A stretch of DNA of 58,251 bases from CAZIQY01 sp964541605 (GTDB lineage: Bacteria; Desulfobacterota; Syntrophia; Syntrophales; UBA2185): positions 1 through 58,251 of the forward strand of contig CAZIQY010000008.1 of NCBI GenBank assembly GCA_964541605.1, in the 5' to 3' direction. Under the pieces are notes generated by a model. The model saw only the letters and a program-made list of their open reading frames with translations. It was not told the origin of the DNA and searched no databases. Within the stretch, counting starts at the first letter, position 1. Every line of letters starts with the position of its first letter. Both the position numbers and the translations under genes were made by a program. Shown here piece after piece: positions 50,288-58,251 of the stretch.

Positions 50288-50403
50288 AAGATGATCGCAT
50301 TTACATCGATCACATTCTTGAATGCTGGGAAATCATCGAACGCGACCTGCCTGCTTTCCGTGCTGCCATCGAAGCCATGCGGACAAAAACTGAGAAGTTA
50401 TGA
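50284..50403 (+). pseudogene. hepT: HepT toxin with internal deletion
   Basis: The 39-codon frame begins KDDRIYIDHILEC, the HepT N-terminus, and jumps to WEIIERDLPAFRAAIEAM, the HepT C-terminus. About 70 residues are missing, including the RX4-6H RNase motif of HEPN domains. The reading frame is kept across the join. The product cannot be an active RNase. Confidence 0.75.
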
Positions 50404-50444
50404 TAATAATTCGTTAGCTGAAGCAAAAAGGGGTGGATACTCTT

Positions 50445-50861
50445 ATGGCTGTTAGCTTTAGCGATATCGAGGATGCATTTTTTTATGTCAGCTCTGAGCA
50501 GAAATACATGAGATCTGCGATTCTATGCAGAGACACCGGAGAAATATTTTATACCTCCGAAACGTACGATTCCGATGAATTGCCGGAAGACATTGATGAC
50601 CCTGAAAGGTATATTGAAATCCCCCATAAAAACGATTTGGATCTCGGTAAAGCTCTTGTGATTGAATTCGTCTCAGAGCGTCTGCCCTCTGAGATGGGTC
50701 GGGTTCAAAACATTTTCCGACACAGGGGGGCTTACTCGAGATTCAAAGAGTTTCTCGATGCAAAGGACTTACTTGAGGAATGGTACACATACGAAGAGAC
50801 ACAGCAGAAAGCGGCTCTCCGTGAATGGTACCGTGAGAATAATATTGAAATAACAACATAG
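50445..50861 (+). CDS. UPF0158 family protein
   Basis: The 138-residue acidic protein has SFSDIEDAFFYVS, a LCRDTGEIFYTSE strand, YIEIPHKNDLDLGKALV and a conserved RHRGAYSRFKEFL helix followed by a tryptophan- and tyrosine-rich tail (EWYTYEETQQKAALREW). This matches UPF0158. ATG 50445 has AAGGGG upstream. The family's function is not known; no partner is evident here. Confidence 0.75.
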   Translation: MAVSFSDIEDAFFYVSSEQKYMRSAILCRDTGEIFYTSETYDSDELPEDIDDPERYIEIPHKNDLDLGKALVIEFVSERLPSEMGRVQNIFRHRGAYSRFKEFLDAKDLLEEWYTYEETQQKAALREWYRENNIEITT

Positions 50862-51020
50862 AAATTCGATACTTGTTCAAGGCAGGATGGCCTTTTACCT
50901 ATGAAATATCGGAATGACAATCCGAATATTCATGGATGAAAAGGTTTCTATTTATTGCCCAACCCCTTCATCGTCCTACTTTTAGACCTTACAATACAAT
51001 AGAGAAAATAGATTCAGCCC

Positions 51021-53429
51021 TCACACATCCAGGTTAGATGCGTAAAGGGCGTTTTTGTAGATGAATTCTTTGCGGGGCTCCACATGGTCGCCCATGAGAG
51101 TGGTGAAGATTTCATCGGCAACGACCACGTCTTCCACCTTGACTTGCAGGAGAGTTCTCTTTTCGGGATTCATGGTGGTTTCCCATAGCTGTTCGGGATT
51201 CATCTCGCCGAGACCCTTGTAGCGCTGGATTGAGAGACCCTTCTGCCCCATCGCCGTCACGTATTCCACGAGGGCCGTCAGGCTTTCGAGCTCCTTCCTC
51301 CCCTTTTCCTCATCTTCCGTAACCATCACGTACGGCGCTTCACCCAGGATGCTTACCTGATTGAGCAATTCCTTGATTTCGATAAACCGCGGCGTCTTGA
51401 ATATTTCCCTGTCGAGGACCGTGGTGAATATCTGCCCTTTCATCCGGTAATCGAGAACGAGCTTATAACTGCTGTGTTCCGGGTCAGGCTCCGTGCTGTA
51501 GCCTTCGAGCCTTTCCCCGATGGCCATCCTGGTCCGCCTGGCAACTTTCAGAAGGGTCTCCTCACTCTTGAAATCACTCGGGGAAAAGGCCGGATCGCCG
51601 GCAAGGATCTGCATGACCGTCCTGTTCTTGTCCTCTTTTTCAAAGCGATCCAGAACCGTTTCGATCCGCATCACCCTCTTGACGAGACCGAGGAGGCGGT
51701 TTCCCGTGATACTGCTGCCGTTGCCTGCGATGAGAGAGAGCTTGTTCACCCCGTTTTCGAGGATGTACGTTTTCATTTCCTCTTCGTTATGGATATAGAG
51801 TTCTTTCTTCCGTTCCGTTACTTTAAAGAGAGGCGGCTGGGCGATGTACAGATAGCCCCTCTCGATTAACTCTTTCATCTGCCGAAAAAAGAAAGTGAGG
51901 AGCAACGTCCGGATGTGAAGGCCGTCCACATCGGCGTCGGTCATGATGATGACCTTGTGATAACGGAGATTGCTGACATCGAAATCTCCTTCTTCCCGTC
52001 CGATGCCGGCGCCAAGGGCAGTAACAATGACCTTGATCTCTTCGTTTTGCAGCATCTTGTCAAAGCGGGCTTTCTCTACGTTGAGGATCTTGCCGCGCAG
52101 GGGCAGAATGGCCTGGTTTTTCCGGTCCCGTCCCTGTTTGGCGCTACCGCCGGCGCTGTCGCCTTCCACAAGGTAGACCTCGCTCCGGGCGGGATCTCGC
52201 TCCTGGCAGTCTGCAAGTTTTCCGGGAAGGGCGCCGACCTCCAGGGCACTTTTTCTGCGCGTTAGTTCCTTGGCACGCCGCGCCGCGTCCCGCGCTCTTG
52301 CGGCATCGAGGGTTTTGCTGATGATCTGCTTAGCCACCGGGGGATTCTCTTCCAGATAGCTCCCCATTTTCTCATACACAATCCCCTCAACCAGCCCTTT
52401 GACCTCGCTGTTTCCCAACTTGGTCTTCGTCTGTCCTTCAAACTGGGGCTCCTTCAGCTTGATGCTGATGACGCAGGAGAGACCTTCCCGGACGTCTTCC
52501 CCCCGGATGGCGTCTTTCCCGTTCTTGATAAGGTTGTTGTTTGTGGCGTAGGTGTTGATGACCCGCGTGAGGGCGGACTTGAAACCGCTCATGTGCGATC
52601 CGCCTTCCGTGGTGTTGATGCTGTTTGCAAATGAGAAGATGCTCTCGCTGTAGGTGTCGTTGTATTGCAGGGCGACTTCCACCTGGCAATCGTCCTTGGC
52701 GCCGTCGAAATAGATCGGCTTTTTATGGAGGACCCCTTTGTTCCGGTTGATATATTCCACGAAAGAGACAATGCCGCCCTTGTAGAAGAATTCGCTCTTC
52801 TCGCCGTCGCGCTCATCCGTCAGGGTGATTTTCACCCCTTTGTTCAGAAAGGCGAGTTCGCGGAGGCGGTTGGAAAGGACATCGAAACTGAAATCGATCT
52901 CCTCGAATATTTCGTGATCGGGTTTAAAGGTAATTTTCGTGCCCCGGCCTCTCGTTTTTCCGATAACTTCCAGTTCATTTGCGGGCACGCCTCTGCTGTA
53001 GAACTGCCGGTATACTTTCCCGTCCCTTCTCACTTCAAGCTCAAGGTATGACGAAAGGGCGTTGACGACGGACACGCCGACGCCATGAAGGCCGCCGGAT
53101 ATCTTATAGCTGTCGTTGGAAAACTTTGCACCGGAGTGAAGCTTGGTAAGAACAACCTGGGCAGCCGAAACACCCTCTTCCTTGTGCATGTCCACGGGAA
53201 TCCCGCGACCGTTGTCGTCCACCATGATGCTGTTGTCCGCCCTGATGCGTACGTCTATGTTATCACAGAACCCCGCAGCCGCTTCATCAATACTGTTATC
53301 TACCACCTCATAAACCAGATGATGGAGCCCTTCTTTGCCCGTACTGCCTATATACATGGCAGGCCTTTTCCGAACGGCTTCAAGGCCTTCCAATACTTTT
53401 ATACTGTCCGCACCGTACTGTTCCGTCAT
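51021..53429 (-). CDS. gyrB: DNA gyrase subunit B
   Basis: The 802-residue ATPase subunit of gyrase has the GHKL site VVDNSIDEAAAG, GGLHGVGVSVVNALS, then the TOPRIM region with LVEGDSAGGSAKQGRDRKNQ and DADVDGLHIRTLLLTF, and the C-terminal KGLGEMNPEQLWETTMNPE. All are typical. It lies 137 bases behind dnaN in the origin-proximal block and should act with gyrA at 46350-48875. Confidence 0.97.
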   Translation of the reverse strand: MTEQYGADSIKVLEGLEAVRKRPAMYIGSTGKEGLHHLVYEVVDNSIDEAAAGFCDNIDVRIRADNSIMVDDNGRGIPVDMHKEEGVSAAQVVLTKLHSGAKFSNDSYKISGGLHGVGVSVVNALSSYLELEVRRDGKVYRQFYSRGVPANELEVIGKTRGRGTKITFKPDHEIFEEIDFSFDVLSNRLRELAFLNKGVKITLTDERDGEKSEFFYKGGIVSFVEYINRNKGVLHKKPIYFDGAKDDCQVEVALQYNDTYSESIFSFANSINTTEGGSHMSGFKSALTRVINTYATNNNLIKNGKDAIRGEDVREGLSCVISIKLKEPQFEGQTKTKLGNSEVKGLVEGIVYEKMGSYLEENPPVAKQIISKTLDAARARDAARRAKELTRRKSALEVGALPGKLADCQERDPARSEVYLVEGDSAGGSAKQGRDRKNQAILPLRGKILNVEKARFDKMLQNEEIKVIVTALGAGIGREEGDFDVSNLRYHKVIIMTDADVDGLHIRTLLLTFFFRQMKELIERGYLYIAQPPLFKVTERKKELYIHNEEEMKTYILENGVNKLSLIAGNGSSITGNRLLGLVKRVMRIETVLDRFEKEDKNRTVMQILAGDPAFSPSDFKSEETLLKVARRTRMAIGERLEGYSTEPDPEHSSYKLVLDYRMKGQIFTTVLDREIFKTPRFIEIKELLNQVSILGEAPYVMVTEDEEKGRKELESLTALVEYVTAMGQKGLSIQRYKGLGEMNPEQLWETTMNPEKRTLLQVKVEDVVVADEIFTTLMGDHVEPRKEFIYKNALYASNLDV

Positions 53430-53565
53430 GTTACTCCTTCAACTTCCTGAAAATGATGTAAATTTCTTGTCTGAGTCGTTCCTGTGGAAACGAAAATCCA
53501 CAGAAGACTTATAAATACTGGATTCCGGATCAAGTCCGGAAGGACAATAAATATAAAAAATTTCG
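53430..53565. repeat. gyrB-dnaN spacer with palindromes
   Basis: CTGTGGA and TCCACAG flank eight bases at 53481-53502, resembling paired DnaA-box-like halves. Around 53519-53550, CTGGATTCCGGATCAAGTCC looks like a common dispersed repeat with an inner TCCGGA palindrome. Confidence 0.4.
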
Positions 53566-54690
53566 CTATATCTTTAATGGCATGATAATACACATGAAGT
53601 GATCATTTCCCTCCGGTTTGATAACACCTGGTTTCATTCCCTGACCGACTTCAAAGACAACCCTCTCTTCATCAATCACATCTATGGCATCAAGAAGATA
53701 TTTCACATTATACCCTACCGCTACTTCCTGATCCTTGTAAGCCACGTCGATCTCATCTTTTGCTTCTCCCACGTCAGGGTTGGTTGAATTCAACATCAGT
53801 TTATTTTCGGTCAATGTCATGACGACGCCACTGTATCGTTCACTGGATATGACATTCATTCTTTTTAAGGCATGCAATACAGTGTCCCTGTCAAAATTTA
53901 CCACGACCCCTTTTTCTTTGGGAATCACCCTGTTATAATCCGGATAATCCGCATCAATCAGACTGACCTTCAGCACGGTACCATCCGTTTTTATAATACA
54001 CATTCCCCGACGAACCCCGAAGAAAACATCATCCGGTTTCCCCTCCACAAGCTTTCTGATTTCACCAAGCCCCTTGCGCGGAATAATAATCCCTTTTTCA
54101 AGTACTAAAAATGCTTCTTCCATGACCACATCCGCCATAGCCAATCGGTGTCCATCCGTTGCAACCATTTTTATTTTACTGAATTCCCCCTCTTTCCCGG
54201 CCTCAAAAAAAACACCATTTAAATTTCTTCTCATCTCATCCATGGACATGGCAAAAGACGCCCTGGAAATTAATTCCTGAAGAAAACTTCCCTTGATTTT
54301 ATAGAGCTCTCCCTCATCCGAATCATCAAACACACTGGGGAAGTCATCTACCGGTAATCCAGGAATTCTATAGATGACCTTCTGAGATGTCAGGGTGACC
54401 CAATGATTTTCATTGGAATGAAAATGAATCTCTTCACCCTGAATTTCTCTAATCATTTCATATATTTTTCTTGCAGAAATCGTAATATTCCCCTGAGTGA
54501 CAATATCCGCCTCATAATCGGCAATCAGAACGATTTCCTTATCTGTGGCAACAATTTTTATCTTATTTTCTTCCGTCCTGATTAAAACATTATTCAGAAT
54601 AGGCATGGTGGTTTTCTTCTCAACAATACCCAGCGTTTTTTGAATTCCGTCTAAAAAAGTATCTCTTTTAATTTTAAATTCCATCACCAT
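53566..54690 (-). CDS. dnaN: DNA polymerase III beta sliding clamp
   Basis: The 374-residue clamp protein has three related domains; recognised segments are IPILNNVLI-like PILNNVLIRTE, TDGHRLAMA, and the C-terminal PLKI preceded by MCIIM, part of the partner-binding pocket. It forms the ring that tethers the replicase. ATG 54690 or 54684 are possible starts. It follows dnaA in the classical dnaA-dnaN order across a very AT-rich gap. Confidence 0.96.
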   Translation of the reverse strand: MVMEFKIKRDTFLDGIQKTLGIVEKKTTMPILNNVLIRTEENKIKIVATDKEIVLIADYEADIVTQGNITISARKIYEMIREIQGEEIHFHSNENHWVTLTSQKVIYRIPGLPVDDFPSVFDDSDEGELYKIKGSFLQELISRASFAMSMDEMRRNLNGVFFEAGKEGEFSKIKMVATDGHRLAMADVVMEEAFLVLEKGIIIPRKGLGEIRKLVEGKPDDVFFGVRRGMCIIKTDGTVLKVSLIDADYPDYNRVIPKEKGVVVNFDRDTVLHALKRMNVISSERYSGVVMTLTENKLMLNSTNPDVGEAKDEIDVAYKDQEVAVGYNVKYLLDAIDVIDEERVVFEVGQGMKPGVIKPEGNDHFMCIIMPLKI

Positions 54691-54874
54691 ATCCCCCTTT
54701 TAAATCCTTGTTCGTTTTGAACATTATTGTTCTATAGATAGATTATTTTCTCTTATTATATATAAAATAGAATTAGTAATAGAAGATGTTCATACTGTAT
54801 CATAACCCTATTTGTTCAATCATTGTCAATACACCATACTCATTTAGCTGTTGATAACTTATTTAGAAAAAGTC
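54691..54874. other. AT-rich dnaA-dnaN gap, candidate replication origin
   Basis: The 184-base gap is strongly AT-rich, with long A/T runs around 54720-54785 that could be the unwinding element, and has a DnaA-box-like TGTTGATAA at 54849-54857 (one change from the TGTGGATAA consensus). The position between dnaA and dnaN is a common oriC site. Only one clear box was found, so the call is tentative. Confidence 0.4.
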
Positions 54875-56230
54875 TCATACTTTGTTTTTAATAGTGTCTT
54901 CTATCTCACTCACGATCTTCTGGAGCTTTCCATCTTCCTCCATAGCTTTATTTATTTTATTGTTGGCGTAAATGACAGTTGAATGATCCCGCCCACCTAT
55001 TTTTTCACCGATATCGGGAAAGGAGGAAGATGTCATTTTCCTTGCGAGGTACATGGCAATCTGTCTCGCATGGACGAGATTCTTATTTTTCTTTTGAGAC
55101 TTTATGTCTGAAATTTTCACGCCTAATTTTCCGGCGACGGCTTTGGTGATTTCATCTATAGTGACATCCTCTTTTTCATTTTGTTTAAGGACTTTTTTCA
55201 ACACTTCTTTTGCGAGGCTGATATCTATTTCCCTGCCGGTCAGTGAAGCATAGGCTCCGATTCTGATGAGAAATCCCTCCAATTCTCTGATGTTGGATTC
55301 CGCATTTGAGGCAACGTAGAAAGCAACGTTGGACGGAATAGTCAGATTGTTTTCATAGGCCTTTTTTTCGATAATGGCAATTTTCGTTTCCATTTCAGGA
55401 GGTTGAATATCGGCAATGAGACCCCACTCGAATCTCGAACGAAGCCGTCCCTCAAGATTAGGAATATCTTTTGGAAACCGGTCGCTTGTGACAACGATTT
55501 GTTTGCCGGAATCATGCAGTGTATTAAATGTATGAAAAAATTCCTCCTGGGTTCGCTCCTTCCCGGCGATAAACTGTATGTCATCAATCAGAAGGCAGTC
55601 AATCTTTCTGTATTTCTCCCGAAATTGCGGCATTTTATCGTACCTGATGGAGTTGATCAGCTCGTTCATGAACTCTTCGGCAGACACATACAGAACATTC
55701 ATGTCTGTATAAAGAGAGTGGGTAAAGAGACCGATCGCATTCAATAGATGGGTTTTGCCAAGGCCGACTCCCCCGTAAATGAAGAGAGGATTGTAATTTT
55801 TGGCCGGTTGCTCCGCGACTGCTACCGATGCGGCATGTGCAAATTGATTGCATGATCCGACGACGAATCTTTCAAAACTGTAATGCGGATTTAGGGTATT
55901 GCTGGTCTTTGATCGTAGAGATTTACTTTTTGCGCGGGGCGTCTCCGGATGATGTTCGCGTTTGCGAACGGAAGCCTGGCCTTTTTCATGATCCTGGGAT
56001 ACAAGAAAATCAACGTTGATATCACCACCTGCTAGAAAGGCCATCGCATCCTTAATAATGGAGTGATAGTTTTCCAAAAGCCAGTCCTTAAAAAACTTGT
56101 TCGGCACCGACAGACTGATGTGACTCCCTTCCATGGAGATGATCTTAATGGGCCGTATCCATGTTTCAAAGTTTTGCTGACTAACTTTTTCCTTAATGAT
56201 TTGAAGACTTTTTTCCCAGAGAATTTCCAA
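54875..56230 (-). CDS. dnaA: Chromosomal replication initiator DnaA
   Basis: The 451-residue AAA+ initiator has domain I (ILWEKSLQIIKEK, FETWIRPIKI), a short linker, Walker A GGVGLGKTHLL, Walker B LLIDDIQFIAGK, and the C-terminal DNA-binding signature GGRDHSTVIYA. The start is TTG 56230, just at domain I; no better ATG exists. DnaA-box-like sites lie just upstream, consistent with self-regulation. Confidence 0.96.
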   Translation of the reverse strand: MEILWEKSLQIIKEKVSQQNFETWIRPIKIISMEGSHISLSVPNKFFKDWLLENYHSIIKDAMAFLAGGDINVDFLVSQDHEKGQASVRKREHHPETPRAKSKSLRSKTSNTLNPHYSFERFVVGSCNQFAHAASVAVAEQPAKNYNPLFIYGGVGLGKTHLLNAIGLFTHSLYTDMNVLYVSAEEFMNELINSIRYDKMPQFREKYRKIDCLLIDDIQFIAGKERTQEEFFHTFNTLHDSGKQIVVTSDRFPKDIPNLEGRLRSRFEWGLIADIQPPEMETKIAIIEKKAYENNLTIPSNVAFYVASNAESNIRELEGFLIRIGAYASLTGREIDISLAKEVLKKVLKQNEKEDVTIDEITKAVAGKLGVKISDIKSQKKNKNLVHARQIAMYLARKMTSSSFPDIGEKIGGRDHSTVIYANNKINKAMEEDGKLQKIVSEIEDTIKNKV

Positions 56231-56251
56231 TTCTGAATACCTGTAAACAAT

Positions 56252-56271
56252 TTATCAACATCTGTTGATAA
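56252..56271. promoter_or_regulatory. Inverted pair of DnaA-box-like sites before dnaA
   Basis: TTATCAACA (56252-56260) and TGTTGATAA (56263-56271) are perfect inverted copies two bases apart, each one change from the DnaA box TTATCCACA. They sit 22 bases upstream of the dnaA start codon and suggest DnaA autoregulation. Confidence 0.6.
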
Positions 56272-56274
56272 AGG

Positions 56275-57123
56275 TTAGATGGATGTGAGCAATGTGACCA
56301 AACGATGGAGTTCTTCCACTGTATTAAATCTAATTTCTATCCTGCCTGATTTTTTCCCCCGGGTAACGTGGACCGCCGTCATCAATCGTGAGGAAAGGGT
56401 ATTTTCGAGATCAAGAAGGGAAGGATCTTGTCTTGCTGATTTCATCTTCGACGGTGTTCTTTTCCTGTTCTGTATCAGACGTTCCGTATCTCTCACGCTG
56501 AGCGACTTCTTTTTGATGACGTGAAAGACCTGTATCTGCTCTGCGGGAGAGTCGAGAGCGAGCAGGGAACGTGCGTGGCCTGCGGTAAGGGTTTTGTCGC
56601 GCAGTGCCTGTTTAACTTCCTGGGGCAGTTTTAGCAACCGGATGGTATTGGCGATGGTTGAGCGGTCCTTGCCGACCCTGGTTGAGAGTTCCTCCTGCGA
56701 GATATTGAACTTTTCAATGAGCATGGCGAAGGCTTCGGCCTCTTCGAGGGAATTGAGGTCTTCTCTCTGAATATTTTCAATCAGGGACATTTCCGCTGCG
56801 TCCGAATCTTCCACATCCCGGATAACGATAGGCACATCCCTGATGCCGGCTTCTTGAGCGGCCCTCCAGCGCCGTTCTCCCGCAATAATTTCGTAGCCCT
56901 GGCCGGACTTTCTCACAATAATGGGCTGAATGATACCATTTTCCCTGACCGATGCAACAAGGCGTTTTTGCTCATTGTCATTGAAATTTTTCCGGGATTG
57001 AAAACGGTTTGGTGAAAGCTCCTCAATCCCGCACAGGATGAACGAAGGCCTGGTGCTGATATCATCAAGAAGATCGGGAAGGATGGCCCCGAGTCCTTTG
57101 CCGAGAGATCCTTTTTGTGGCAT
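56275..57123 (-). CDS. parB: Chromosome partitioning protein ParB
   Basis: The 282-residue CTP-dependent clamp loads at parS sites and organises the origin region. Visible are SVRENGIIQPIIVRK, the CTPase motif IIAGERRWRAAQ, SLIENIQREDLN and the helix-turn-helix VGKDRSTIANTIRLLKLP, plus a C-terminal dimer domain. It directly follows parA. No parS site was spotted in the window. Confidence 0.95.
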   Translation of the reverse strand: MPQKGSLGKGLGAILPDLLDDISTRPSFILCGIEELSPNRFQSRKNFNDNEQKRLVASVRENGIIQPIIVRKSGQGYEIIAGERRWRAAQEAGIRDVPIVIRDVEDSDAAEMSLIENIQREDLNSLEEAEAFAMLIEKFNISQEELSTRVGKDRSTIANTIRLLKLPQEVKQALRDKTLTAGHARSLLALDSPAEQIQVFHVIKKKSLSVRDTERLIQNRKRTPSKMKSARQDPSLLDLENTLSSRLMTAVHVTRGKKSGRIEIRFNTVEELHRLVTLLTSI

Positions 57124-57894
57124 CTATATCCTCCCGTTGGTTAAAATTTCTCTCGTAAGTTCCATGTAGGAAATGGCACCGCGTGATTTGATATCATAAA
57201 GAATAATGGGAAGACCATGACTCGGGCTTTCCGACAATCTTACGTTTCTCGGAATGACGGTTTTAAAGACACTTTTACCGAAATGGCTTCTCACGTCTTC
57301 ACTGACCCGGTGGGACAACAGGTTTCTCGAATCAAACATGGTTAAAAGAATCCCCCCGAGTGTCAGGGCCGGGTTTAATCTTGCCTTGATGAGCCTGACT
57401 GTATTGAGTAAATATCCGAGACCCTCCATGGCGAAATATTCGCACTGGAGCGGGATGATCAGATAATCAGAGGCAACGAGGGCATTGACTGTCAGGAAAC
57501 CGAGCGACGGGGGGCAGTCAATAATAATGAAATCGTAGTCCGTATCGAGATGGTGAAGGAGGCTTCTGAGTTTCTTCTCTCTCTCTTCAAGATGTATGAA
57601 TTCAACCTCAATCCCGATCAGATCTTGATTGGAAGGCGCCATATCGAGATGGGGGAGCTGTGTGTCCACAATCACCTCTTTCAGGGAAACCTTGCCGATC
57701 AAGGCATGATATAGATTCTGCTTGCTGATCATGTCTCTGTCGATTCCCATACCGCTCGTGGCATTGCCCTGGGAGTCGCAATCGATAAGCAGCGTCTTTC
57801 TTTCCGCCGCTGCCAGTGATGCAGACAGATTGATGGCCGTTGTGGTTTTTCCTACTCCCCCCTTCTGATTTGCTATGCATATGATTTTACGCAT
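57124..57894 (-). CDS. parA: Chromosome partitioning ATPase ParA (Soj)
   Basis: The 256-residue ATPase has the deviant Walker A QKGGVGKTTT, IIIDCPPSLGF as Walker B and the ILLTMFDSRN segment of chromosomal ParA proteins. It positions ParB-bound origins. It lies 96 bases behind rsmG, the usual rsmG-parA-parB order near the origin. Confidence 0.96.
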   Translation of the reverse strand: MRKIICIANQKGGVGKTTTAINLSASLAAAERKTLLIDCDSQGNATSGMGIDRDMISKQNLYHALIGKVSLKEVIVDTQLPHLDMAPSNQDLIGIEVEFIHLEEREKKLRSLLHHLDTDYDFIIIDCPPSLGFLTVNALVASDYLIIPLQCEYFAMEGLGYLLNTVRLIKARLNPALTLGGILLTMFDSRNLLSHRVSEDVRSHFGKSVFKTVIPRNVRLSESPSHGLPIILYDIKSRGAISYMELTREILTNGRI

Positions 57895-57990
57895 GATTTA
57901 ATAGAACAGATCCGGTTCTTTCGTGACGGTGAATTGATGGCGAAAAGTAGCATAAAACATGTTCTTTGAGAAGGATTATTTTGGACGGTT

Positions 57991-58251
57991 TTAATGATTT
58001 ACCGTTTTTTTAAAAATCACAATTTTTCGAAGGTCGCCGGTCACGGGCAGCCGAATCTCGTGACAGGCAAGGAAGGTCAACCCTGATGACATTTCAGATA
58101 TTTCAATCGCCTCATTGAGTTCATCTGTGACGTTTTTTCCCTTCATGGCCATGACGGTTCCGTTATGTCTCAAGAAAAAGGAACTTATCGGAATCAAGGC
58201 GGAAAGTTTAAATGTTGCCCTTGAGATGACGGTATCGAAGTAATTTCTGTA
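57991..58251 (-). CDS. rsmG: 16S rRNA methyltransferase RsmG, 3' part
   Basis: Only the C-terminal 86 residues are inside the window; the 5' part lies beyond 58251. YFDTVISRATFKLS is the typical RsmG motif near the active site, and the rest ends in a beta hairpin. RsmG methylates a guanine in the 530 loop of 16S rRNA. Its place before parA is the standard order. Confidence 0.85.
   Translation of the reverse strand, partial: YRNYFDTVISRATFKLSALIPISSFFLRHNGTVMAMKGKNVTDELNEAIEISEMSSGLTFLACHEIRLPVTGDLRKIVIFKKTVNH

Noticed and set aside
1..58251. CRISPR arrays, rRNA or tRNA genes
   Set aside because: No regularly spaced repeats, rRNA-like sequence or cloverleaf with a CCA-type end was recognised.
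56275..58251. parS centromere sites near parAB
   Set aside because: No match close to the palindromic parS consensus was seen in the window.

Overview
The window looks like chromosomal DNA of an anaerobic Desulfobacterota (deltaproteobacterium), perhaps a Syntrophus/Smithella-like lineage. This is inferred from gene content: a 2-hydroxyacyl-CoA-dehydratase-type protein with its ATPase activator, phenylacetate-CoA ligase next to ACT-domain proteins, a very large investment in corrinoid salvage, and many cysteine-rich proteins. No rRNA, tRNA or CRISPR array was seen.

Layout. (1) 1-480: an internally deleted integron-type integrase. (2) 685-8307, plus strand: two tandem cobalamin riboswitches, then btuB, cobO, a DUF4198-like membrane protein, a NapH-like Fe-S membrane protein broken by an in-frame TGA, a HgdB-type (double-cubane-like) protein cut by an in-frame TAA near its conserved C-terminus, and its HgdC-type ATPase activator. 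(3) 8317-22770, minus strand: a corrinoid uptake and salvage regulon, read as btuF, remnant mscS, outer-membrane protein, riboswitch, btuC, btuD, riboswitch, second TonB receptor, cbiR-like, cobQ/cbiP, cobB/cbiA, cbiB, cobD, riboswitch, tonB, exbB, exbD. Together (2) and (3) would import corrinoids, strip their lower ligand, remake the amidated and aminopropanol-bearing ring, and reduce and adenosylate the cobalt. (4) 23017-27611: small zinc protein, histidine phosphatase, dynamin-like GTPase, enolase. (5) 27926-34465: an unfamiliar plus-strand cluster of zinc-ribbon/HEAT proteins, two paralogous double-CxxC proteins, a HEAT protein, a broken MFS gene, a frameshifted PH-like protein, a small NTPase with an altered Walker A, and a thioredoxin with a duplicated zinc ribbon. 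(6) 34618-44414: amidohydrolase, a c-di-GMP operon (GGDEF, lipoprotein, HD-GYP), paaK, ACT and kinase genes, a methyltransferase and small secreted proteins. (7) 44427-58251: rtcB-archease, gyrA, an ACT protein, an mntA/hepT module with a deleted hepT, and the origin-proximal block gyrB-dnaN-dnaA-parB-parA-rsmG.

The two most interesting parts are the riboswitch-controlled putative ATP-driven reductase module beside cobO, with its two in-frame stops, and the zinc/HEAT/NTPase cluster at 27.9-34.5 kb. Recurrent decay (integrase, hepT, mscS, MFS, two in-frame stops, one frameshift) suggests an eroding genome or an assembly with some base errors; the sequence alone cannot separate these.
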